Shown here one piece after another: positions 49,001 to 61,000 of a stretch of 64,000 nt of DNA. The DNA is from Siderastrea siderea (lineage: Eukaryota; Cnidaria; Anthozoa; Scleractinia; Rhizangiidae), in the NCBI GenBank assembly GCA_964030785.1, contig OZ034967.1, forward strand, positions 47,597,533 to 47,661,532, written 5' to 3'. Under the pieces are notes generated by a model. That model saw only the letters and a list, made by a program, of their open reading frames with translations. It had not been told where the DNA came from and ran no database searches. The first letter of the stretch is position 1; the number at the start of each line of letters is the position of its first letter. The position numbers and the translations under genes were made by a program.

Positions 49001-52000
49001 CGCTCACTCGCTGCTCAGAAGTCACGTTAGTTTGTCACGCAACTGTCCACGCAACTCAGACAGTTTATATACCACTTTTCCATTTTGTAGCTGAGTTGAA
49101 TAATAAATCCCTTATTAGACGGTTGAGTGTGTAGTATCGTGGGATATTTTTACTCGTCCCTTGTATTTTGACTCGCCCTACGGGCTCGCCAAAATACGGC
49201 GCGACCAGTAAAAATATCCCACGATACTACACACTAAACCGTCTAATAAGATATATTTATTACAATTTTTTTGCGGCAAGAGTGGCGCTTGTAAAGATGA
49301 CGGCGCAAGAAACGAAAAAAAAAGAAGAATCAGCTGAATTAACTCAAGATTTCAAGACTGTCGAATAGAAAATGCTCATGTTAAACCTTGGGCCGCACAA
49401 AGTTGCAAAGCTAAGGCGTTTCTCTTGGGAAGGCCAACGCCTTCCAATTTTTACATCGTACATTTTCTTCCTATCGCAAAGGACAAAAAAAGGCCCGGTT
49501 CGAATAGGATTAAGCGATGTTGTTGTTGTTGATGTTGTTGTTTAACGAACTAATTGGAACAATAAGGCAGACATCAAAGAAAACAAAAAAACCTACAGTG
49601 AGTGTTTCTTCTTGTTTTTTTTTTCTGTTTTGCTTTGTTTTGTTTTGTTTTGTTTTAGCCTTTAGGGGAAGGGGCTGGCTTTGAACTTATGGGATCTCAA
49701 ATCATCTGCACGTCCGACGAGTCACATGTGATATGTCTGCGTCTTGAGTAACGAACTGACAGTTGTTACAGACGAATTATATTTGGTTACTGAAGACGAA
49801 AAAGCAAACACAAAATATTCAGATATATATTATAACAAAACTATTGCCATTTGTTAAACGACTTTTTTTTGTCTCAGAAGATTATAAAAGTGTGGGATGT
49901 TATAGGGACACAGGAAACCGTGCAATTCCAACAATTGAGGGAAAAGATCCAATATTAGATGGTCCTTATAGAAGCCGCAAAAACGCGATAGCTAAGTGCG
50001 CCATCGCCGCTCGGAGAAAGGGTTTCCACATGTTTGCGCTTCAACATGGCGGATGGTGTGCGTCCAGTGCTACAGCAGAAAAGACTTTCGACAAATATGG
50101 CAAGAGCTGCGACTGCCAAGACGACGGTGAAGGTGGTCCTTGGGCAAATAATGTTTACACCTTTCAAGGTTGGCAAAAATGACTGAAAATGAAACAATTT
50201 TATTTAATAATTACTTACCGAAGGCGAAGTGAATATTGTGGAATAATCCCCGAGACGAAGTCGAGGGGATTATTTCTTAATATTCACTGAGCCTGAGGAG
50301 AATAATTGTTAATTAGTATAATTGCTAAGGTGATTATCAGAGCAAACAGGCAACAAGCAACAAACTCGTACTGAACGTTATTCGTAAGTCACAATAGTAA
50401 TGTCTTCAAAATCTCTGGAATGAGAGATGATGTTGCACTTTATTACATTTTGCAACACCTTTTAAACAATTTTAACTTATTTTTTGATTTCATAGCGCTT
50501 TCACTACTGAAATTTCATCTATGCGTATTTTACCGCTTTTTTTCTGAAAGTTAACAACAACTGTCGAGCATTTATGTGCAAAATATTTGTACCAAAGATT
50601 CACTCTGTTTACAGACATCAACGAGTGTGCCAACAATCCATGCAAGAACGGAGCTACCTGCGTCAACCTTCCCGGAAGTTATCCCTGTGACTGTGGACCT
50701 GGATATACCGGCAACAACTGTGAATCAGGTAAATGTAATAACAGGTAATAAATTTCCCTTTTTCTGGAAGTAGATGCCGAAGAATGAAACACTATCTCTA
50801 CTCGCCACGCTTCAGTCAACCCCTGTGCTCGGAACAACGTTTTCTCCATACAACACAAGGTCTTGAAGATAGACTACGAGCAGTCTCTCTCTTCGCTCAG
50901 GGATAGTCGACGGAAACGAACAAGCGAGCGGGCGCAAACATCGCCCGCGGCGTTGAAAAGTGACGCGCGTGTCGAGCCGCTAGTGTAGTAAGCTGGCTCA
51001 CTACACTAGCGGCTCGACACGGGCGATTTCACACTCACTCGCTTGTTTGTTTTCCTCGATTATCTCTGAGCGGAAAGAGAGACTGCTCGTAGTCTATCTT
51101 GAAGAAAAAGTAGCGATACTACTGTGTTCATTTTGCAATTTCTTCAAAAATCTCCTTCATAACAACAGAAAATCAACAGCTGAGATAAAGATATAGGAAA
51201 CTATGCGACTCCAACAACTCAGGGAACGGGCCCTATTTTTAAATGTAAAGAAGACCATCGCAGTTATAGACGCAACTTTTGCAGTTGCGAAAAGAAAGCC
51301 TGCAAAAAAAAAAACAGGAAGGTTGCGCGATGAAGAACCAGAATAATGTAAAGAAGATCATCCGAGTTTTTTTTTTTTTGTTTGTTTGTTTTTCAGGTTT
51401 TCTTTTCGCAACCGCAAAAGTTGCGTCTATAACTGCTATGACCTTCTTCACATTTGATCCTTCATCCCGCAATTCTAATAAATGGTATTCAATATTCATT
51501 ATTTCGGACCCCATTTTGCAGGTTCGTTACGGCACAAGAACGAGTTTCCCATGATTTCCCAAAGCCCACTTGTGTCTACAGCTTTTCAATGACTAGAGCT
51601 TGTGGGACGGGATAAGGGAAGTCAGCTGGGCTGAATTTGGTTTACTTATGAAACTCTGTTAATGATCGAAATCTAAGGAAAGTGAAAAATTTATTCGTAG
51701 TCTCTCGTTTAACCTGTTGAAAACTAATTTCATTTAATAGATTATACAAGCGTGGGCTGCTTTAAAGACACGGAGAACCGTGCAATAACGACAATTGAAG
51801 GAAAAGATCCCATATTGGATGGTCCTTACAGAAGACGCAAGAACGCGATAGATAAGTGTGCCATCGCGGCAAGGCGAAAGGGTTTCCACATGTTTGCAAT
51901 TCAAAACGGCGGCTGGTGTGCGGCCAGTGCCACAGCAGTAAGGACATTCGACAAGTACGGGAAGAGTGGGGCTTGTAGAAATGATGGCAAAGGAGGTCCT

Positions 52001-55000
52001 TACGCAAACAATGTCTATGTTATTAAAGGTAAGGTCATTTCGTTTTAGTTACTGTTCTTTTATTGGTCTATGATTCAAGATGACCGCTGAAGTAAACACT
52101 AAGTAATCATCTTTCTTGCATTATAATTAAGGTTTGCTTTGTGACGTTCTATTGCCCTTGTCACTGTTTTGTATTGTAAGCCATGTGCTACATCATTGTA
52201 AGTATTGCGTAAAACTGTTTTAATTAGTAAGTACATTAGTAAGTAATGTTTAGTTTTTCTGCTAGTAAGTAGCTGTAAGTAGTGTACGTTGTTGTATTGT
52301 AAGTATTGGAAGTAGTGTAAGTTGCTGTAATAATAATAATAAAAAATAAAATAAATAAAAAACAAAAACAAAAAAAAGCAAAACAAAAACAACACTAAGT
52401 AATCATCGAGAAAATTCATTTTAAGTCTGTGGAAGAAGTAACACAAACGAAGCTAGCTGTAAAGAAAGAAAATGCCAATTAACAGTGGAGAGGGTCCGAT
52501 CCTCTCCTTTTGTATATCCGTCGATTATTACAATTTCTTTGCGGCAAGAGTGGCGCTTGTAAAGATGATGGCGCAAGAAACGAAAAAAAAAGAAGAATCA
52601 GCTGAATTAACTCAAGATTTCAAGACTGTCGAATAGAAAATGCTCATGTTAAACCTTGGGCCGCACAAAGTTGCAAAGCTAAGGTGTTTCTCTTGGGAAG
52701 GCCAACGCCTTCCAATTTTTACATCGTACATTTTCTTCCTATCGCAAAGGACAAAAAAAGGCCCGGTTCGAATAGGATTAAGCGATGTTGTTGTTGTTGA
52801 TGTTGTTATTTAACGAACTAATTGGAACAATAAGGCAGACATCAAAGAAAACAAAAAAACCTACAGTGAGTGTTTCTTCTTGTTTTTTTTCTGTTTTGCT
52901 TTGTTTTGTTTTGTTTTGTTTTGTTTTAGCCTTTAGGGGAAGGGGCTGGCTTTGAACTTATGGGATCTCAAATCATCTGCACGTCCGACGAGTCACATGT
53001 GATATGTCTGCGTCTTGAGTAACGAACTGACAGTTGTTACAGACGAATTATATTTGGTTACTGAAGACGAAAAAGCAAACACAAAATATTCAGATATATA
53101 TTATAACAAAACTATTGCCATTTGTTAAACGACTTTTTTTTGTCTCAGAAGATTACAAAAGTGTGGGATGTTATAGGGACACAGGAAACCGTGCAATTCC
53201 AACAATTGAGGGAAAAGATCCAATATTAGATGGTCCTTATAGAAGCCGCAAAAACGCGATAGCTAAGTGCGCCATCGCCGCTCGGAGAAAGGGTTTCCAC
53301 ATGTTTGCGCTTCAACATGGCGGATGGTGTGCGTCCAGTGCTACAGCAGAAAAGACTTTCGACAAATATGGCAAGAGCTGCGACTGCCAAGACGACGGTG
53401 AAGGTGGTCCTTGGGCAAATAATGTTTACACCTTTCAAGGTTGGCAAAAATGACTGAAAATGAAACAATTTTATTTAATAATTACTTACCGAAGGCGAAG
53501 TGAATATTGTGGAATAATCCCCGAGACGAAGTCGAGGGGATTATTTCTTAATATTCACTGAGCCTGAGGAGAATAATTGTTAATTAGTATAATTGCTAAG
53601 GTGATTATCAGAGCAAACAGGCAACAAGCAACAAACTCGTACTGAACGTTATTCGGAAACGAACAAGCGAGCGGGCGCAAACATCGCCCGCGGCGTTGAA
53701 AAGTGACGCGCGTGTCGAGCCGCTAGTGTAGTAAGCTGGCTCACTACACTAGCGGCTCGACACGGGCGATTTCACACTCACTCGCTTGTTTGTTTTCCTC
53801 GATTATCTCTGAGCGGAAAGAGAGACTGCTCGTAGTCTATCTTGAAGAAAAAGTAGCGATACTACTGTGTTCATTTTGCAATTTCTTCAAAAATCTCCTT
53901 CATAACAACAGAAAATCAACAGCTGAGATAAAGATATAGGAAACTATGCGACTCCAACAACTCAGGGAACGGGCCCTATTTTTAAATGTAAAGAAGACCA
54001 TCGCAGTTATAGACGCACCTTTTGCAGTTGCGAAAAGAAAGCCTGCAAAAAAAAAAACAGGAAGGTTGCGCGATGAAGAACCAGAATAATGTAAAGAAGA
54101 TCATCCGAGTTTTTTTTTTTTTTTTGTTTGTTTTTCAGGCTTTCTTTTCGCAACCGCAAAAGTTGCGTCTATAATTGCTATGACCTTCTTCACATTTGAT
54201 CCTTCATCCCGCAATTCTAATAAATGGTATTCAATATTCATTATTTCGGACCCCATTTTGCAGGTTCGTTACGGCACAAGAACGAGTTTCCCATGATTTC
54301 CCAAAGCCCACTTGTGTCTACAGCTTTTCAATGACTAGAGCTTGTGGGACGGGATAAGGGAAGTCAGCTGGGCTGAATTTGGTTTACTTATGAAACTCTG
54401 TTAATGATCGAAATCTAAGGAAAGTGAAAAATTTATTCGTAGTCTCTCGTTTAACCTGTTGAAAACTAATTTCATTTAATAGATTATACAAGCGTGGGCT
54501 GCTTTAAAGACACGGAGAACCGTGCAATAACGACAATTGAAGGAAAAGACCCCTTATTGAAAGGCCGTTATAGAAAGCGCAGGAACGCTGTGGCTAAGTG
54601 CGCAATTGCGGCAAGGCGAAAGGGTTTCCACATGTTTGCAATTCAAAACGGCGGCTGGTGTGCGGCCAGTGCCACAGCAGTAAGGACATTCGACAAGTAC
54701 GGGAAGAGTGGGGCTTGTAGAAATGATGGCAAAGGAGGTCCTTACGCAAACAATGTCTATGTTATTAAAGGTAAGGTCATTTCTTTTTAGTTACTGTTCT
54801 TTTATTGGTCTATGATTCAAGATGACCGCTTAAGTAAACACTAAGTAATCATCTTTCTTGCATTATAATTAAGGTTTGCTTTGTGACGTTCTATTGCCCT
54901 TGTCACTGTTTTGTATTGTAAGCCATGTGCTACATCATTGTAAGTATTGCGTAAAACTGTTTTAATTAGTAAGTACATTAGTAAGTAATGTTTAGTTTTT

Positions 55001-58000
55001 CTGCTAGTAAGTAGCTGTAAGTAGTGTACGTTGTTGTATTGTAAGTATTGGAAGTAGTGTAAGTTGCTGTAATAATAATAATAAAAAATAAAATAAATAA
55101 AAAACAAAAACAAAAAAAAGCAAAACAAAAACAACACTAAGTAATCATCGAGAAAATTCATTTTAAGTCTGTGGAAGAAGTAACACAAACGAAGCTAGCT
55201 GTAAAGAAAGAAAATGCCAATTAACAGTGGAGAGGGTCCGATCCTCTCCTTTTGTATATCTGTCGATTATTACAATTTCTTTGCGGCAAGAGTGGCGCTT
55301 GTAAAGATGATGGCGCAAGAAACGAAAAAAAAAGAAGAATCAGCTGAATTAACTCAAGATTTCAAGACTGTCGAATAGAAAATGCTCATGTTAAACCTTG
55401 GGCCGCACAAAGTTGCAAAGCTAAGGCGTTTCTCTTGGGAAGGCCAACGCCTTCCAATTTTTACATCGTACATTTTCTTCCTATCGCAAAGGACAAAAAA
55501 AGGCCCGGTTCGAATAGGATTAAGCGATGTTGTTGTTGTTGATGTTGTTGTTTAACGAACTAATTGGAACAATAAGGCAGACATCAAAGAAAACAAAAAA
55601 ACCTACAGTGAGTGTTTCTTCTTGTTTTTTTTTTTCTGTTTTGCTTTGTTTTGTTTTGTTTTGTTTTAGCCTTTAGGGGAAGGGGCTGGCTTTGAACTTA
55701 TGGGATCTCAAATCATCTGCACGTCCGACGAGTCACATGTGATATGTCTGCGTCTTGAGTAACGAACTGACAGTTGTTACAGACGAATTATATTTGGTTA
55801 CTGAAGACGAAAAAGCAAACACAAAATATTCAGATATATATTATAACAAAACTATTGCCATTTGTTAAACGACTTTTTTTTGTCTCAGAAGATTACAAAA
55901 GTGTGGGATGTTATAGGGACACAGGAAACCGTGCAATTCCAACAATTGAGGGAAAAGATCCAATATTAGATGGTCCTTATAGAAGCCGCAAAAACGCGAT
56001 AGCTAAGTGCGCCATCGCCGCTCGGAGAAAGGGTTTCCACATGTTTGCGCTTCAACATGGCGGATGGTGTGCGTCCAGTGCTACAGCAGAAAAGACTTTC
56101 GACAAATATGGCAAGAGCTGCGACTGCCAAGACGACGGTGAAGGTGGTCCTTGGGCAAATAATGTTTACACCTTTCAAGGTTGGCAAAAATGACTGAAAA
56201 TGAAACAATTTTATTTAATAATTACTTACCGAAGGCGAAGTGAATATTGTGGAATAATCCCCGAGACGAAGTCGAGGGGATTATTTCTTAATATTCACTG
56301 AGCCTGAGGAGAATAATTGTTAATTAGTATAATTGCTAAGGTGATTATCAGAGCAAACAGGCAACAAGCAACAAACTCGTACTGAACGTTATTCGTAAGT
56401 CACAATAGTAATGTCTTCAAAATCTCTGGAATGAGAGATGATGTTGCACTTTATTACATTTTGCAACACCTTTTAAACAATTTTAACTTATTTTTTGATT
56501 TCATAGCGCTTTCACTACTGAAATTTCATCTATGCGTATTTTACCGCTTTTTTTCTGAAAGTTAACAACAACTGTCGAGCATTTATGTGCAAAATATTTG
56601 TACCAAAGATTCACTCTGTTTACAGACATCAACGAGTGTGCCAACAATCCATGCAAGAACGGAGCTACCTGCGTCAACCTTCCCGGAAGTTATCCCTGTG
56701 ACTGTGGACCTGGATATACCGGCAACAACTGTGAATCAGGTAAATGTAATAACAGGTAATAAATTTCCCTTTTTCTGGAAGTAGATGCCGAAGAATGAAA
56801 CACTATCTCTACTCGCCACGCTTCAGTCAACCCCTGTGCTCGGAACAACGTTTTCTCCATACAACACAAGGTCTTGAAGATAGACTACGAGCAGTCTCTC
56901 TCTTCGCTCAGGGATAGTCGACGGAAACGAACAAGCGAGCGGGCGCAAACATCGCCCGCGGCGTTGAAAAGTGACGCGCGTGTCGAGCCGCTAGTGTAGT
57001 AAGCTGGCTCACTACACTAGCGGCTCGACACGGGCGATTTCACACTCACTCGCTTGTTTGTTTTCCTCGATTATCTCTGAGCGGAAAGAGAGACTGCTCG
57101 TAGTCTATCTTGAAGAAAAAGTAGCGATACTACTGTGTTCATTTTGCAATTTCTTCAAAAATCTCCTTCATAACAACAGAAAATCAACAGCTGAGATAAA
57201 GATATAGGAAACTATGCGACTCCAACAACTCAGGGAACGGGCCCTATTTTTAAATGTAAAGAAGACCATCGCAGTTATAGATGCAACTTTTGCAGTTGCG
57301 AAAAGAAAGCCTGCAAAAAAAAAAACAGGAAGGTTGCGCGATGAAGAACCAGAATAATGTAAAGAAGATCATCCGAGTTTTTTTTTTTTGTTTGTTTGTT
57401 TTTCAGGTTTTCTTTTCGCAACCGCAAAAGTTGCGTCTATAACTGCTATGACCTTCTTCACATTTGATCCTTCATCCCGCAATTCTAATAAATGGTATTC
57501 AATATTCATTATTTCGGACCCCATTTTGCAGGTTCGTTACGGCACAAGAACGAGTTTCCCATGATTTCCCAAAGCCCACTTGTGTCTACAGCTTTTCAAT
57601 GACTAGAGCTTGTGGGACGGGATAAGGGAAGTCAGCTGGGCTGAATTTGGTTTACTTATGAAACTCTGTTAATGATCGAAATCTAAGGAAAGTGAAAAAT
57701 TTATTCGTAGTCTCTCGTTTAACCTGTTGAAAACTAATTTCATTTAATAGATTATACAAGCGTGGGCTGCTTTAAAGACACGGAGAACCGTGCAATAACG
57801 ACAATTGAAGGAAAAGATCCCATATTGGATGGTCCTTACAGAAGACGCAAGAACGCGATAGATAAGTGTGCCATCGCGGCAAGGCGAAAGGGTTTCCACA
57901 TGTTTGCAATTCAAAACGGCGGCTGGTGTGCGGCCAGTGCCACAGCAGTAAGGACATTCGACAAGTACGGGAAGAGTGGGGCTTGTAGAAATGATGGCAA

Positions 58001-61000
58001 AGGAGGTCCTTACGCAAACAATGTCTATGTTATTAAAGGTAAGGTCATTTCGTTTTAGTTACCGTTCTTTTATTGGTCTATGATTCAAGATGACCGCTTA
58101 AGTAAACACTAAGTAATCATCTTTCTTGCATTATAATTAAGGTTTGCTTTGTGACGTTCTATTGCCCTTGTCACTGTTTTGTATTGTAAGCCATGTGCTA
58201 CATCATTGTAAGTATTGCGTAAAACTGTTTTAATTAGTAAGTACATTAGTAAGTAATGTTTAGTTTTTCTGCTAGTAAGTAGCTGTAAGTAGTGTACGTT
58301 GTTGTATTGTAAGTATTGGAAGTAGTGTAAGTTGCTGTAATAATAATAATAAAAAATAAAATAAATAAAAAACAAAAACAAAAAAAAGCAAAACAAAAAC
58401 AACACTAAGTAATCATCGAGAAAATTCATTTTAAGTCTGTGGAAGAAGTAACACAAACGAAGCTAGCTGTAAAGAAAGAAAATGCCAATTAACAGTGGAG
58501 AGGGTCCGATCCTCTCCTTTTGTATATCTGTCGATTATTACAATTTCTTTGCGGCAAGAGTGGCGCTTGTAAAGATGACGGCGCAAGAAACGAAAAAAAA
58601 AGAAGAATCAGCTGAATTAACTCAAGATTTCAAGACTGTCGAATAGAAAATGCTCATGTTAAACCTTGGGCCGCACAAAGTTGCAAAGCTAAGGCGTTTC
58701 TCTTGGGAAGGCCAACGCCTTCCAATTTTTACATGGTACATTTTCTTCCTATCGCAAAGGACAAAAAAAGGCCCGGTTCGAATAGGATTAAGCGATGTTG
58801 TTGTTGTTGATGTTGTTGTTTAACGAACTAATTGGAACAATAAGGCAGACATCAAAGAAAACAAAAAAACCTACAGTGAGTGTTTCTTCTTGTTTTTTTT
58901 TTTCTGTTTTGCTTTGTTTTGTTTTGTTTTGTTTTAGCCTTTAGGGGAAGGGGCTGGCTTTGAACTTATGGGATCTCAAATCATCTGCACGTCCGACGAG
59001 TCACATGTGATATGTCTGCGTCTTGAGTAACGAACTGACAGTTGTTACAGACGAATTATATTTGGTTACTGAAGACGAAAAAGCAAACACAAAATATTCA
59101 GATATATATTATAACAAAACTATTGCCATTTGTTAAACGACTTTTTTTTGTCTCAGAAGATTACAAAAGTGTGGGATGTTATAGGGACACAGGAAACCGT
59201 GCAATTCCAACAATTGAGGGAAAAGATCCAATATTAGATGGTCCTTATAGAAGCCGCAAAAACGCGATAGCTAAGTGCGCCATCGCCGCTCGGAGAAAGG
59301 GTTTCCACATGTTTGCGCTTCAACATGGCGGATGGTGTGCGTCCAGTGCTACAGCAGAAAAGACTTTCGACAAATATGGCAAGAGCTGCGACTGCCAAGA
59401 CGACGGTGAAGGTGGTCCTTGGGCAAATAATGTTTACACCTTTCAAGGTTGGCAAAAATGACTGAAAATGAAACAATTTTATTTAATAATTACTTACCGA
59501 AGGCGAAGTGAATATTGTGGAATAATCCCCGAGACGAAGTCGAGGGGATTATTTCTTAATATTCACTGAGCCTGAGGAGAATAATTGTTAATTAGTATAA
59601 TTGCTAAGGTGATTATCAGAGCAAACAGGCAACAAGCAACAAACTCGTACTGAACGTTATTCGTAAGTCACAATAGTAATGTCTTCAAAATCTCTGGAAT
59701 GAGAGATGATGTTGCACTTTATTACATTTTGCAACACCTTTTAAACAATTTTAACTTATTTTTTGATTTCATAGCGCTTTCACTACTGAAATTTCATCTA
59801 TGCGTATTTTACCGCTTTTTTTCTGAAAGTTAACAACAACTGTCCAGCATTTATGTGCAAAATATTTGTACCAAAGATTCACTCTGTTTACAGACATCAA
59901 CGAGTGTGCCAACAATCCATGCAAGAACGGAGCTACCTGCGTCAACCTTCCCGGAAGTTATCCCTGTGACTGTGGACCTGGATATACCGGCAACAACTGT
60001 GAATCAGGTAAATGTAATAACAGGTAATAAATTTCCCTTTTTCTGGAAGTAGATGCCGAAGAATGAAACACTATCTCTACTCGCCACGCTTCAGTCAACC
60101 CCTGTGCTCGGAACAACGTTTTCTCCATACAACACAAGGTCTTGAAGATAGACTACGAGCAGTCTCTCTCTTCGCTCAGGGATAGTCGACGGAAACGAAC
60201 AAGCGAGCGGGCGCAAACATCGCCCGCGGCGTTGAAAAGTGACGCGCGTGTCGAGCCGCTAGTGTAGTAAGCTGGCTCACTACACTAGCGGCTCGACACG
60301 GGCGATTTCACACTCACTCGCTTGTTTGTTTTCCTCGATTATCTCTGAGCGGAAAGAGAGACTGCTCGTAGTCTATCTTGAAGAAAAAGTAGCGATACTA
60401 CTGTGTTCATTTTGCAATTTCTTCAAAAATCTCCTTCATAACAACAGAAAATCAACAGCTGAGATAAAGATATAGGAAACTATGCGACTCCAACAACTCA
60501 GGGAACGGGCCCTATTTTTAAATGTAAAGAAGACCATCGCAGTTATAGATGCAACTTTTGCAGTTGCGAAAAGAAAGCCTGCAAAAAAAAAACAGGAAGG
60601 TTGCGCGATGAAGAACCAGAATAATGTAAAGAAGATCATCCGAGTTTTTGTTTTGTTTTTTTTTGTTTGTTTTTCAGGCTTTCTTTTCGCAACCGCAAAA
60701 GTTGCGTCTATAACTGCTATGACCTTCTTCACATTTGATCCTTCATCCCGCAATTCTAATAAATGGTATTCAATATTCATTATTTCGGACCCCATTTTGC
60801 AGGTTCGTTACGGCACAAGAACGAGTTTCCCATGATTTCCCAAAGCCCACTTGTGTCTACAGCTTTTCAATGACTAGAGCTTGTGGGACGGGATAAGGGA
60901 AGTCAGCTGGGCTGAATTTGGTTTACTTATGAAACTCTGTTAATGATCGAAATCTGAGGAAAGTGAAAAATTTATTCGTAATCTCTCGTTTAACCTGTTG

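Noticed and set aside
50576..50773. Alternative frame over the EGF exon rich in Thr/Val/Pro
   Set aside because: The other frame gives a canonical six-Cys Ca-binding EGF with matching splice sites and phase.
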